From: Paenibacillus sp. FSL H7-0357
Lineage (GTDB): Bacteria > Bacillota > Bacilli > Paenibacillales > Paenibacillaceae
Assembly (NCBI RefSeq): GCF_000758525.1
Contig: NZ_CP009241.1
Span: 7,545,501 to 7,609,500, forward strand
DNA length: 64,000 nucleotides
Direction: 5' to 3'
The notes under the pieces are model-generated. The model saw only the letters and a list, made by a program, of their open reading frames with translations. It did not search any database and was not told where the DNA came from. Positions 41,104 through 49,805 of this stretch are shown here, one piece after another. Every line of letters begins with the position of its first letter. The first letter of the stretch is position 1. Made by a program: the position numbers and the translations under genes.

Positions 41104-42639
41104 TTGATTAATCTGCTGATTGTGGACGATCAGAAGCATATCCGCGACGGCCTGCAGGCAATGGTGCGCCAATTCCCGCTCCAGCCGGACAGCATTTACT
41201 GCGCGGGGAATGGCATAGAGGCGTTGCAGCTGCTTCGCCAGAACAGCATCCAGCTCGTCATTACCGATATCCGCATGCCCGATATGGACGGACTGACGTT
41301 GATGGCGCACGCACGGGAAGAGCACATCACAGCTGATTACCTGATCATTAGCGGATACGGCGATTTTGCTTATGCCCAGAAGGCGATCGAACTGGGGGCG
41401 AAGGGCTATTTGCTCAAGCCGGTGAACCGCGAGGATCTGCAAGCCTCGGTTGAGCATGTGTGGCAGGAAATCCGGACCCGGCAGGCGCTTACGCACAACA
41501 TGGAGCAGCTATCCCGGCTCGCCCGGGAGACGGACCGCAAGGAACTCAGCCTTTACATGCAGGGCTCCGCAAGCGATGAGGTGTGGGTGGGCGAGACGGA
41601 GCAGCAAAATGCGGAGCTATGGCGCAGCTACCGGCTCTGCCTGCTGCGCGAGGAGCGGCGGATTAACCAGCCGGGTGCCAGCAGCGCCCACAGCATGGAA
41701 TCCATCGCCTACCGCGTGTATGGCAGTGAGGGCTGCCTCTGTCTTCAGCACCGGCCGCACCTGATATTAGCCGTTGATGCCTCTGTTCCTACCGACAAGC
41801 TGCCCACCGCTCTCAAGACCGCACAGATTGGCGCTACAGCCATCATGACTGGGCTGCAGCAAGGGTTAAAGGTACTTCCCTGCGCCTACACCGAGGTCCA
41901 GGAGTTATACCGTCACAGCTATTTATTCCCCGAGCTACGCTGCATGCTGCCGGAGAACATCGCGGGGCTTATGCAGCAGTGGCAGCTTCCCCATGAGGAG
42001 CTGTACGCTTTGTTCCGTTTCATTGGAGCTAACAACGACAGCAAAATCGCCGAGGGCATCTCGATGCTTTTTCACAAAGATGTGCTGCAGCGTTATCACA
42101 TTCAATATACCGATCGGTTATGCCGGGCTGTGGTGCAGATGCTGGAGGAGTACGAGTGGGTGATACGACCTTACATGGGGGAGGATGCGCTCGATATTGA
42201 ATCGCTGCGTAACCTGTATGACTATCCGGGTATCCGTGATTATATTCAGGCGCTGCAGCATCAGATGCTGCGTCTCAACCATTTCTATTACGAGTTTAAG
42301 TGCAGCTACCGTAACTCGCAGGACCTGAACGAAGCGATCCGCTTCATCCACGAAAATTACCACAAGCCGCTTGATCTCGCCATGGTTTCCAACCATGTGT
42401 CGCTGAACTACGCTTACTTCTCCAACCTGTTCAAAAAGAATGTCGGTAAAGGGTTCGCTGAATACTTGCGTGATGTACGGCTGGATAAAGCCCGGCGGCT
42501 GCTGGCCGAGACGGAATACAAAATCGTCGAGATCACGCCGCTGGTCGGGTATGAAAGCTACAAAAGCTTCACCCGGGCCTTCCGCGAAGTCATGGGTATG
42601 CAGCCAACGGAATACAGACAGATGATCCGGCGGAAATAA
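41104..42639 (+). CDS. YesN-type response regulator with AraC DNA-binding domain
   Basis: A 511-residue regulator starting with TTG at 41104 after GGGGGGATGGTAAAAG. The receiver (1-120) has DDQ at 8-10, phospho-acceptor in LVITDIRMPDMDG near 55 and the LLKPV lysine near 104. The middle region (130-400) is the variable YesN linker. The AraC HTH pair lies at 410-510 (DLAMVSNHVSLNYAYFSNLF ... YESYKSFTRAFREVMGMQPT). It probably activates the transporter operon and the glucanase genes when YesM detects extracellular sugar. A terminator follows 8 bases after the stop. Confidence 0.92.
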   Translation: MINLLIVDDQKHIRDGLQAMVRQFPLQPDSIYCAGNGIEALQLLRQNSIQLVITDIRMPDMDGLTLMAHAREEHITADYLIISGYGDFAYAQKAIELGAKGYLLKPVNREDLQASVEHVWQEIRTRQALTHNMEQLSRLARETDRKELSLYMQGSASDEVWVGETEQQNAELWRSYRLCLLREERRINQPGASSAHSMESIAYRVYGSEGCLCLQHRPHLILAVDASVPTDKLPTALKTAQIGATAIMTGLQQGLKVLPCAYTEVQELYRHSYLFPELRCMLPENIAGLMQQWQLPHEELYALFRFIGANNDSKIAEGISMLFHKDVLQRYHIQYTDRLCRAVVQMLEEYEWVIRPYMGEDALDIESLRNLYDYPGIRDYIQALQHQMLRLNHFYYEFKCSYRNSQDLNEAIRFIHENYHKPLDLAMVSNHVSLNYAYFSNLFKKNVGKGFAEYLRDVRLDKARRLLAETEYKIVEITPLVGYESYKSFTRAFREVMGMQPTEYRQMIRRK

Positions 42640-42647
42640 GTGTACCG

Positions 42648-42671
42648 ATCCCCCTTTATGGGGGATTTTTT
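42648..42671 (+). terminator. Terminator of the sugar-uptake/YesMN operon
   Basis: ATCCCCC pairs with GGGGGAT around TTTAT, followed by a T6 tract. It begins 8 bases after the stop of the YesN-type gene. Confidence 0.88.
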
Positions 42672-42769
42672 GGGTTCATCCTGCCTAAAGCCAAAATAAT
42701 GGGCCTTCATATAAAATCCTGTACCTTTAACCGAATTATTCCATTGGTTAAAATATAGATGTAATAATC

Positions 42770-42783
42770 TGTAAGCGTTTTCT
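42770..42783 (+). promoter_or_regulatory. cre site (CcpA operator) upstream of the secreted glucanase
   Basis: TGTAAGCGTTTTCT matches the cre consensus TGWAANCGNTNWCA at 13 of 14 positions. It lies 32 bases before the start codon and about 20 bases downstream of a TAAAAT -10 candidate (42749-42754), placing it where CcpA would repress. Catabolite repression of the glucanase is expected. Confidence 0.7.
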
Positions 42784-42815
42784 ATTGTGCCAAACGATTC
42801 TAAAGGAGGGCAAGT

Positions 42816-45416
42816 ATGAAACGAATGTACAAGACTGAGATTAGGTTTACACGCAAAGTATGGAGCCTGTTCCTCGCGCTGGTGATGCTGTCGGGCATCG
42901 GCTTGTTACCAGCTTCCAGGGTTCAGGCGGCGGGCAACACTGTAACGTCCATGGCTTATTTCTCGGCGGCAGACGGGCCGGTCATCTCCAAATCCGGAGT
43001 GGGGCAAGCCAGCTTCGGGTTTGTTATGCCGGTCTTCAATGGAGGCGCCGCCAGCTGGAGCGACGTTTCCGGCGATGTGGGCGTTAAGGTGAAGAAAAGT
43101 GGCAATTGGGTAGACATCGACAGCGCAGGCGGTTATGTCTATAACCAGAACTGGGGACACTGGAGCGACGGCGGCGCGAATGGCTACTGGTTTACGCTGA
43201 CGGCCACCACAGAAATTCAGCTATACTCCAAGGCCAATAGCGGAGTTACACTGGATTACATGCTTGTGTTCCAGAACGTTAACACCGCAACCATCACGTC
43301 GATGACGCCGACGCAAGGGCCGGCGCTTACGGCGGGCTTCACCGGCAGCGCAGGTTTTACGTATCCCATCTTCAACAACAATCCGGGCCTCATCTATGAT
43401 GCAGTAGCTCACGATCTGAAGCTGTCCGTCAAGCCTGTTAGCAGCAGCCAGTGGATTAACATCGACAACAATGCGGCCAGCGGCTGGATCTATGACAGCA
43501 ATTTTGGCCAATTTACTGAAGGGGGCGGCGGTTACTGGTTTAAGGTAACAGAATCGATCAACGTCAAGCTGGAGTCGAAGACCTCTTCCGCCAGCCTCAT
43601 CTACACCATTACCTTCAATCAGCCTGTCCGCAATTCATTCGTCCTCTCCGCTTACGACGGTACCACCTACACAGCGGACAAGAGCGGCGCCATCGGCTTC
43701 CCGTTACCTAAGATTGACGGAGGCGCACCGATTGGCAGCGAACTAGGCAACTTCGTGTATCAGATTAAAATAGGCGGGCAATGGATCGATCTCAGCAGCT
43801 CCGGCCAGAGCGGATTCGTCTACGCGGGCAACGGATACAATAACATGTCCGCCGCCAACCAGTGGGGATACTGGGCAGACTACGTCTACGGCCTCTGGTT
43901 CCAGCCGATTCAGGAGAACATGGAAATCCGTATCGGCTACCCGTTAAACGGGCAGTCCGGCGGAAACGTCGGCAGCAACTATGTGTATTACAACTTTATC
44001 GGCAACCCCAATGCACCGCGTCCCGATGAAACCGACCATGAAGACATTGCCATCGGGACACCAAGTGATCCGGCCATCGCCGGCATGAACCTCATCTGGC
44101 AGGATGAATTCAGCGGCACCGCACTCGATACAAGCAAATGGAATTATGAAACAGGCTATTACATCAGCGATGATACTAACAGCTGGGGCTGGGGCAATGC
44201 AGAGATGCAGCACTACACGAACAGCACACAGAACGTATTCGTGACTGGCGGACAGCTGAACATCCGTGCCTTGAACGATCACCGTTCGTTCCCGCAGGAC
44301 CCGAACCGGTACGCGGAGTATTCCTCCGGCAAAATCAACACCAAGGCTCATATGTCCCTTGAATACGGCCGGGTGGACATCCGCGCCAAGCTGCCTACCG
44401 GCGACGGCATCTGGCCGGCGCTCTGGATGCTGCCGGAGAATTCCGTATACGGAGCCTGGGCTGCATCCGGCGAAATCGACATCATGGAAGCCAAAGGGCG
44501 GCTGCCCGGCACCACCAGCGGCGCTATCCACTTCGGCGGCCAATGGCCGGTGAACCGCTATATCGCCGGTGAGTATCACTTCCCGCAAGGGCAGACGTTC
44601 GCGAACGATTCCCACGTCTATTCTATGGTGTGGGAAGATGACAACATCAAATGGTATGTAGACGGCAAATTCTTCTTCAAAGTAAGCCGTGAGCAATGGT
44701 ATTCTGTCGCCGCGCCGAACAATCCCGACGCACCGTTCGATCAGCCGTTCTACCTCATCATGAACCTGGCAGTCGGCGGCCATTTCGACGGTGGCCGCAT
44801 ACCGGACCCATCCAGTATCCCGGCTACAATGCAGGTGGATTATGTACGGGTGTACAAAGAAGGCACAGGCGGCGAAAATCCCGGCAACGTTCCAGTTAGC
44901 GGAGTCACCGTCACACCGTCCTCTTCCCAAGTAGAGGTAGGCAAGAGCGTCCAGTTAACTGCGGGCATAGCGCCTTCGAACGCTACCAACAAAGCGGTCA
45001 ACTGGTCAGTCTCCAATCCCGGCAGCGTAGCCGGCATCGCGCCGGGCGTTGTCACCGTAACAGCCACAACCGCTGACGGCAGCAAAACGGCCGCCAGCAC
45101 TATCACCGTCGTCACGCCGGCACCCGGCACCGTCGTCATCGGTGACAGCGTGCGCGGCCTGAAGAAGACCGCCAACAACCTGCAATTCTACGTTAACGGC
45201 GCGACCTTCGCCGACCTGCACTACAAGATCAATGGCGGCGGCCAGATCAACGTTGCCATGACCTCTACAGGGAACGGCAACTTCACCTACCCGCTCCTCA
45301 ACCTGCAGCAAGGGGATACAGCGGAATACTCCTTCACCTACAACCCGGGTCAAGGAGCGCTCGACACGCCTTGGCAAACGTATGTGCATGGATTGACGCA
45401 GGGGGTTCCGGAGTAG
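42816..45416 (+). CDS. Secreted multidomain GH16 endo-beta-1,3-glucanase (laminarinase type)
   Basis: An 866-residue exported enzyme. A signal peptide spans 1-39. Three tandem repeats of about 115 residues (41-154, 155-269, 270-395) follow, sharing a Trp-(I/V)-(D/N)-(I/L) centre and a GYWF/GLWF segment; I do not recognise this domain. The GH16 catalytic domain is at about 415-685 with SGEIDIMEAKG (E553 nucleophile, D555, E558 acid/base). A Big_2 Ig-like domain follows (about 695-770, VSGVTVTPSSSQVEVGKSVQ), and the C-terminus (780-866, VNGATFADLHYKINGGGQIN, WQTYVHG) resembles CBM56 glucan-binding modules. It cuts beta-1,3-glucan outside the cell; fragments go to the LplA/B/C importer. A cre site and a strong terminator flank it. 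Confidence 0.92.
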   Translation: MKRMYKTEIRFTRKVWSLFLALVMLSGIGLLPASRVQAAGNTVTSMAYFSAADGPVISKSGVGQASFGFVMPVFNGGAASWSDVSGDVGVKVKKSGNWVDIDSAGGYVYNQNWGHWSDGGANGYWFTLTATTEIQLYSKANSGVTLDYMLVFQNVNTATITSMTPTQGPALTAGFTGSAGFTYPIFNNNPGLIYDAVAHDLKLSVKPVSSSQWINIDNNAASGWIYDSNFGQFTEGGGGYWFKVTESINVKLESKTSSASLIYTITFNQPVRNSFVLSAYDGTTYTADKSGAIGFPLPKIDGGAPIGSELGNFVYQIKIGGQWIDLSSSGQSGFVYAGNGYNNMSAANQWGYWADYVYGLWFQPIQENMEIRIGYPLNGQSGGNVGSNYVYYNFIGNPNAPRPDETDHEDIAIGTPSDPAIAGMNLIWQDEFSGTALDTSKWNYETGYYISDDTNSWGWGNAEMQHYTNSTQNVFVTGGQLNIRALNDHRSFPQDPNRYAEYSSGKINTKAHMSLEYGRVDIRAKLPTGDGIWPALWMLPENSVYGAWAASGEIDIMEAKGRLPGTTSGAIHFGGQWPVNRYIAGEYHFPQGQTFANDSHVYSMVWEDDNIKWYVDGKFFFKVSREQWYSVAAPNNPDAPFDQPFYLIMNLAVGGHFDGGRIPDPSSIPATMQVDYVRVYKEGTGGENPGNVPVSGVTVTPSSSQVEVGKSVQLTAGIAPSNATNKAVNWSVSNPGSVAGIAPGVVTVTATTADGSKTAASTITVVTPAPGTVVIGDSVRGLKKTANNLQFYVNGATFADLHYKINGGGQINVAMTSTGNGNFTYPLLNLQQGDTAEYSFTYNPGQGALDTPWQTYVHGLTQGVPE

Positions 45417-45451
45417 GGATTATGGCGGGATGAGCTGATTAAGCGAAATGC

Positions 45452-45494
45452 AAACAACCAAGCGATGCCCCCGGGGCAATGCTTGGTTGTTTTT
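45452..45494 (+). terminator. Terminator of the secreted glucanase gene
   Basis: AACAACCAAGC pairs with GCTTGGTTGTT, with an inner ATGCCCC/GGGGCAA extension, and TTTTT follows. It lies 36 bases after the stop. Confidence 0.88.
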
Positions 45495-45496
45495 AC

Positions 45497-45643
45497 CTAC
45501 TCATATATCTTTGAAGCGTATAAAATATCAGCAAATGTCTTCCAAGTTGGTTGTGATGGAATATTACTATAATCAGTAAGCCATGCTTCCATCGCTTCAA
45601 GATAACGAAGGGGCCAAAGGCCTTTCTCGCGCCGGGCATCAGC
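45497..45643 (-). pseudogene. C-terminal fragment of an unidentified soluble protein
   Basis: A 48-codon frame on the minus strand, closed upstream by TAG at 45644-45646, reads KGLWPLRYLEAMEAWLTDYS and ends TFADILYASKIYE before a TAG. The composition and amphipathic helices look like genuine coding sequence, possibly a DUF6000-like tail, but no start codon or ribosome site exists. It is interpreted as the 3' remnant of a deleted gene. The rest of the 550-base gap to 45965 contains a second startless open stretch (45763-45957, plus) and no other recognised element. Confidence 0.4.
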
Positions 45644-45762
45644 CTACCAGACCCGCCCCCTCCACCTCAAGCCGCTTTTAGCGTACCTGTACGCGATCGG
45701 GGTAACAAACGGTTGATTACGGAGTATTGAATCGTTTTGCAACGGCCCCCCTTTCTGTGTAA

Positions 45763-45957
45763 GATAATAGTGAGGGGACTTGTCATTATGACGATAGGGC
45801 TTCCGTTCAATGGAAACCTTTCTTTAATGATAGAAAGTTCGGTGAAGCGTTAAACCGAATTTGGCAAGAAAAGCTTCAGCTTGCGCAGGGTCATTCCTCA
45901 CGGAGCGGGCTTCGAATAGATGCTTTTCTCATGGCAGGGAAAGTTAGTACGAGGTGA
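45763..45957 (+). other. Startless 64-codon open stretch, possible gene remnant
   Basis: Between a TAA at 45760 and a TGA at 45955, the plus strand is open for 64 codons (including VQWKPFFNDRKFGEALNRIW) but has no usable start codon in its first 50 codons. The composition is protein-like. It ends 7 bases before the response regulator start. It may be the 3' end of a lost gene; no family is recognised. Confidence 0.25.
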
Positions 45958-45964
45958 ATGAAGA

Positions 45965-46648
45965 TTGCCGACGATTATGGTAGTGGATGACGACGCCTAT
46001 GTCCGCGAACTGGCAGGGCTGTTATTAAGAGACGAAGGTATGGACGTCGTAGAGAAAGTGGATAGTCTCGAAGCCTGGGATTATTACTTGCATCATTCCG
46101 TCGATTTAATCATTTTGGATATTATGATGCCCGGCATGGACGGTTGGGAGCTGTGCAGAAAGCTGCGGGAGGCCGGGGACAAGCCGATACTGATGGTCAC
46201 GGCCAAAAAGGAGTCGCTGGACAAAGTCAAAGGCTTTCGATTGGGGACGGACGATTATTTGACCAAACCTTTTGATCCGATGGAGATGGTTATGCGGGTC
46301 AAGGCACTGCTCAAAAGGTATCGGATCGCTACCTCCCATATCGTGAAGCTCGGTCGAGTCATTCTCGATAAAACGAGCTACCAGGTTCACTTTTCTGATA
46401 CGGGCGAGGAATGGGCTCTTCCTTTAAAAGAATTTGAGCTGCTTTACAAACTGGCCAGTTATCCCGGGCAAATTTTTACGCGCGACATGCTGATCCGCGA
46501 CATTTGGGGTTACGCGTACAATGGGGATGAACGCACCGTGGACACGCATGTCAAACGTCTGCGCGACAAGTTTGAGCAGTATGCCGAAGATTTCCGCATC
46601 GTAACGATGCGCGGCATGGGCTACCGTCTGGAGGCGTATCATGATTAA
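45965..46648 (+). CDS. OmpR-family response regulator
   Basis: A 227-residue regulator starting with TTG at 45965 after GAGGTGAATGAAGA. The receiver (1-118) has DDD at 8-10, phospho-acceptor in LIILDIMMPGMDG near 52, VTAKK and TKPFDP. The winged-helix domain (128-225) includes LPLKEFELLYKLASY and GDERTVDTHVKRLRDKF. It overlaps the kinase start by 8 bases (ATG within the last codons), so the pair is translationally coupled. Similar to YvrH/WalR-branch regulators; the stimulus is unknown. The next gene, an S41-type exported protein, is a likely target. Confidence 0.9.
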   Translation: MPTIMVVDDDAYVRELAGLLLRDEGMDVVEKVDSLEAWDYYLHHSVDLIILDIMMPGMDGWELCRKLREAGDKPILMVTAKKESLDKVKGFRLGTDDYLTKPFDPMEMVMRVKALLKRYRIATSHIVKLGRVILDKTSYQVHFSDTGEEWALPLKEFELLYKLASYPGQIFTRDMLIRDIWGYAYNGDERTVDTHVKRLRDKFEQYAEDFRIVTMRGMGYRLEAYHD

Positions 46649-48011
46649 CTCGCTCTATGCCCGCGTCGTGTTAACGTTTCTGGGGGTCGTCATAGTCAGC
46701 CTGCTCTCGGTTTTATTCGTTCAAAGCTATTTCTACAAAGGCCATATCGAAGCGACAGTGGAAGAGAAGATGATTGGCAATGCCCAAATGATCATTCAAT
46801 TATATAAGAAATTGGCTCCGAAGGATGCGAAGGCTTTCGTGGAAGTAAGCAATTCTATGCCCTTTTATAAGATACGGTTTTATGACAGCGCGGGAACGCT
46901 GCTGAACCCGGGGAGCGCTGCTCCAGACCGGCAGAAGGATCAACCGTATCTGCAGCAAGTGCTCAAGCAAAACAAAATTTATCACAACGGGTCCAGCGAG
47001 GATGACGAGATTACGGTTGGCCTGCCTTTTGCGCTGAACGGTTCGCCGCACGTCTTGTTGGTTACGACCCAGACCAGTTTTGTCCTCGACGAAATCGATT
47101 CCTTGATCCGGTATCAGCAGCTGTTTACTCTCGGTTTGGGAAGTATTCTGGTGTTGATTGCTGCGCGGTATATGGTCAGGCCCATCCGGAAGCTGACGCA
47201 TGCAACGCAAAGAATGGCCAGGGGCGATTTTAACGTTGGCCTGTCTACCAAACGTCGTGACGAAATTGGACAGCTTACCCTAAGCTTTAACGCGATGGCG
47301 GCTGAATTGGGAAGGATGGATATGCTCCGTCGGCGGTTTGTTTCCGATGTATCCCACGAAATCCAATCTCCTCTAACGTCGATCAAAGGATATACCCGTG
47401 TGCTGAAGATCAAGTCCATGGACGAGAAAACCCGTATGCGGATGCTGAATATTATCGACGAGGAGAGCGACAGGCTGTCCCGGCTGTGCGACGATCTGCT
47501 GGAATTGACCAGCCTGGAGCACGAGCATGCAAAGCCCGCCCCGCAAAAGTTTCGTCTCGACGAGCAACTGCGCAAAGCTGTCATTCGCCTGGAACCGCAA
47601 TGGTCTGCCCGCAATCTGGATATGCAACTTATGCTGGAACCGATAACCATTGTGGCGGATGAAGACAAGATGAATCAGGTGTGGAACAACTTGCTTGGCA
47701 ATTGCATCAAATTTACCGCCGATCATGGAAAGATAATGGTGGAGTCCTTCAAGAAAAGCGAAAGCGCAGTCGTCCGAATGACGGACAATGGAATCGGCAT
47801 ACCTGAGGAGGAAATCAGCCAAATTTTCAAACCGTTCTACAAAGTGGATAAAGCGAGAAACCGCAATGTTAGCGGCAACGGAATCGGTCTTTCCATCGTG
47901 AAGCGAATTGTCGATCTTCATCATGGAAAAATCGAAGTGTCCAGCAGATTGGAGAGCGGAACCTCCTTCTCGATCACACTTCCCCTCGAAGATACAAAGC
48001 CCGAATTGTAA
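46641..48011 (+). CDS. Sensor histidine kinase (HAMP, HisKA, HATPase)
   Basis: A 456-residue membrane kinase. Helix 1 (about 8-30) and helix 2 (about 158-178) flank a roughly 125-residue extracellular domain. HAMP is at about 180-232 (MVRPIRKLTHATQRMARGDF). The phospho-acceptor is in FVSDVSHEIQSPLTSIKGY (H about 242); the ATPase core has NNLLGNCIKFTA, DNGIGIPEEE and GNGIGLSIVKRIV. EIQSP replaces the common ELRTP next to the histidine. It pairs with the overlapping OmpR-type regulator. A terminator stem begins in its last codons. Confidence 0.9.
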   Translation: MINSLYARVVLTFLGVVIVSLLSVLFVQSYFYKGHIEATVEEKMIGNAQMIIQLYKKLAPKDAKAFVEVSNSMPFYKIRFYDSAGTLLNPGSAAPDRQKDQPYLQQVLKQNKIYHNGSSEDDEITVGLPFALNGSPHVLLVTTQTSFVLDEIDSLIRYQQLFTLGLGSILVLIAARYMVRPIRKLTHATQRMARGDFNVGLSTKRRDEIGQLTLSFNAMAAELGRMDMLRRRFVSDVSHEIQSPLTSIKGYTRVLKIKSMDEKTRMRMLNIIDEESDRLSRLCDDLLELTSLEHEHAKPAPQKFRLDEQLRKAVIRLEPQWSARNLDMQLMLEPITIVADEDKMNQVWNNLLGNCIKFTADHGKIMVESFKKSESAVVRMTDNGIGIPEEEISQIFKPFYKVDKARNRNVSGNGIGLSIVKRIVDLHHGKIEVSSRLESGTSFSITLPLEDTKPEL

Positions 48012-48044
48012 TCCTCCGTTCAAACTGAGGACAAATTCGGGCTT
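47997..48044 (+). terminator. Terminator of the two-component pair
   Basis: AAGCCCGAATT (starting inside the last codons of the kinase) pairs with AATTCGGGCTT around a 25-base loop containing a small inner hairpin (CCTCCG...CTGAGG). TTATAC follows, so the T-tract is short. Confidence 0.65.
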
Positions 48045-48099
48045 TATACTATCCTCGAAAGGTCAATTTTATATTTTTTGATCAGAAGGAGGACCAAAA

Positions 48100-49467
48100 A
48101 TGAAAGTATTGATTGCCATCTTGACCCTCCTGACATTCAGCATGTCGGGAACCTATGTCCAGGCGAAGGAGAACCAGAAGCAGCCGCCCCCCGCAACCGC
48201 AGCCGCCGAGCGCCAGCTTTGGCAATCGAAAGGGTATGGCCATATATTCGAAATAGAAGGCCAATCCGTTAAGGTCTACGGCTACACCAAGGACAGCTTG
48301 GTACCGTTCGGGAAAGGAAATATCGAGAACAACGGCGACATTTATATTAATGAAATTTACGACAACACCAAAACCCAGGAGCAATTTAATGCCCCGCGAT
48401 ATCTGATGGGCCGCTTCGTTAACGGCAGCTTGACCGATGGCTTGGGGTACGTGCAGCATCTCAAACGGATCGATAATCTTCCCAAGGTGAAGTATAACGG
48501 ATTCAGCAATGATCCCGTGCAAAATTTTGAAGTATTCTGGCAATCCTTTGAAGAGAATTTCAGTTTCTTTCCGCTCGTCAAAGTGAATTGGAAAGAGGTG
48601 TACAAAGAGTATCGGCCCAAAGTTAGCGCCGCTACCTCCGAGAAGGAACTGGAGGACATTTTGACGCAAATGTTCCAAAAGCTAAACGACGGACACAGCG
48701 TCATATTCGGTAAAAAGGGTATGATCTTCTCCAAGTCCAAAGTTGAGCGAGAGGAATTTTTCGAAGCCAATTCGAAGTCGATGCAACGAAACGTCGAAGA
48801 CGGATATATGAAAGGGGCGGTAAAGAGCAAGCTCGACGGGCGCATTGTTTATGGCCAAACGAAAAGCGGCGACGCATACATCAAGCTGATTGGTTTTGAC
48901 GAGTCCGATCCGCAGAAAATTGACCAAGCGCTGGCGGAAATGGTGCAGGATCTGGCGAACTGCCGCAACTTTATGATCGATATGCGCTTTAATGAGGGGG
49001 GCGAGGACTTCTTCGGGTTGAAAATAGCCGGCTTGTTTGCCGAGAAACGCACGCTGGCGTATGCCAAACAGGCCCGAACAGGCGGATACGAGCAATTCTC
49101 CAAGCCTACGCAGGTATATATTGAACCGGGAGCAAAGCAGTTTTCAGCTGACAATATTGTGGTGCTGACCAGTCCGATAACGGTAAGCGCCGGCGAGACA
49201 GGGACGATGGCCTTAAAAGCATTGGACAAAGTAACGGTTATCGGGGAAAAGACGTGCGGATACTTTTCGGACATGCTGCTTAGACTGTTGCCGAACAAAC
49301 AGTTATTCTCCCTGAGCAACGAACGCTATACATCGCCTGACGGCACTAATTACGAGCAGCGCGGCCTACCGCCGGACGAAAAGATCATGATCAAGCAAGC
49401 CGATATTGCTGCCGGCAAGGACCCGGTGATGAACCGAGCCTTGGAATTGCTTAAAAAGAAGCCATAA
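48100..49467 (+). CDS. Secreted S41-type (C-terminal-processing/IRBP-like) peptidase family protein
   Basis: A 455-residue exported protein with a signal peptide (about 1-22, ending YVQA-KEN). The middle region (140-215) has an N-terminal S41-like helical domain (FEVFWQSFEENFSFFPLVKV ... LNDGHSVI). The core holds FMIDMRFNEGGEDFFGLKIA and VLTSPITVSAGETGTMALKA, where the Ser in VSAGE matches the nucleophile position, followed by VIGEKTCGYFSD. No PDZ domain is evident. It may trim cell-wall or secreted proteins, or be a non-proteolytic relative. The ATG has AGAAGGAGGACC upstream. It is a single gene after the two-component pair and closed by its own terminator. Confidence 0.78.
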   Translation: MKVLIAILTLLTFSMSGTYVQAKENQKQPPPATAAAERQLWQSKGYGHIFEIEGQSVKVYGYTKDSLVPFGKGNIENNGDIYINEIYDNTKTQEQFNAPRYLMGRFVNGSLTDGLGYVQHLKRIDNLPKVKYNGFSNDPVQNFEVFWQSFEENFSFFPLVKVNWKEVYKEYRPKVSAATSEKELEDILTQMFQKLNDGHSVIFGKKGMIFSKSKVEREEFFEANSKSMQRNVEDGYMKGAVKSKLDGRIVYGQTKSGDAYIKLIGFDESDPQKIDQALAEMVQDLANCRNFMIDMRFNEGGEDFFGLKIAGLFAEKRTLAYAKQARTGGYEQFSKPTQVYIEPGAKQFSADNIVVLTSPITVSAGETGTMALKALDKVTVIGEKTCGYFSDMLLRLLPNKQLFSLSNERYTSPDGTNYEQRGLPPDEKIMIKQADIAAGKDPVMNRALELLKKKP

Positions 49468-49515
49468 GGGATCCCTTTCACTCATCGGGACTCCTCCAAT
49501 GGGATAAAACACAAG

Positions 49516-49547
49516 CCCCTGGCAAATGTAGATGCCGGGGGTTTTTT
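49516..49547 (+). terminator. Terminator of the S41-type gene
   Basis: CCCCTGGCA pairs with TGCCGGGGG (one T-G pair) around an 8-base loop, followed by TTTTTT. It lies 49 bases after the stop. Confidence 0.85.
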
Positions 49548-49764
49548 GGCGTTCATTCCGCAAAATCACCGGGTATTCCGAAGCCATTCCGTAAGGCGGA
49601 CGGACGGATACCCTTTTCTTTTTCGGCCATCGGATTTGCAGATTTGCAGCAGTAGAAAAACCAAGAATGCCCACGCTGATCATTGTGGCCATTCTTGATT
49701 TCGTGTACACTTCTATTTTTTCACACTCGTGATGATGTATTTATTCTTTTGACTTGAACAATCG

Positions 49765-49803
49765 TTACTCCGCAGCACCTACTTGGTTGCGCCCTTGATA
49801 CCG
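49765..49803 (-). pseudogene. Possible C-terminal tail of a GGDEF-domain protein
   Basis: Just past the MerR stop, the minus strand encodes RYQGRNQVGAAE followed by TAA. Such KxxGRNQV tails are the usual end of diguanylate cyclase domains. Only about 12 codons remain, so this is a weak call. The 49550-49765 stretch otherwise shows only a CAAGAATG...CATTCTTG hairpin (about 49661-49698). Confidence 0.25.
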
Positions 49804-49805
49804 CG

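Noticed and set aside
43944..44930. Long minus-strand open frame (328 codons) across the GH16 gene
   Set aside because: It is antisense to the conserved catalytic domain, has no recognisable domain or ribosome site, and its length follows from the high GC third-position bias of the real gene.
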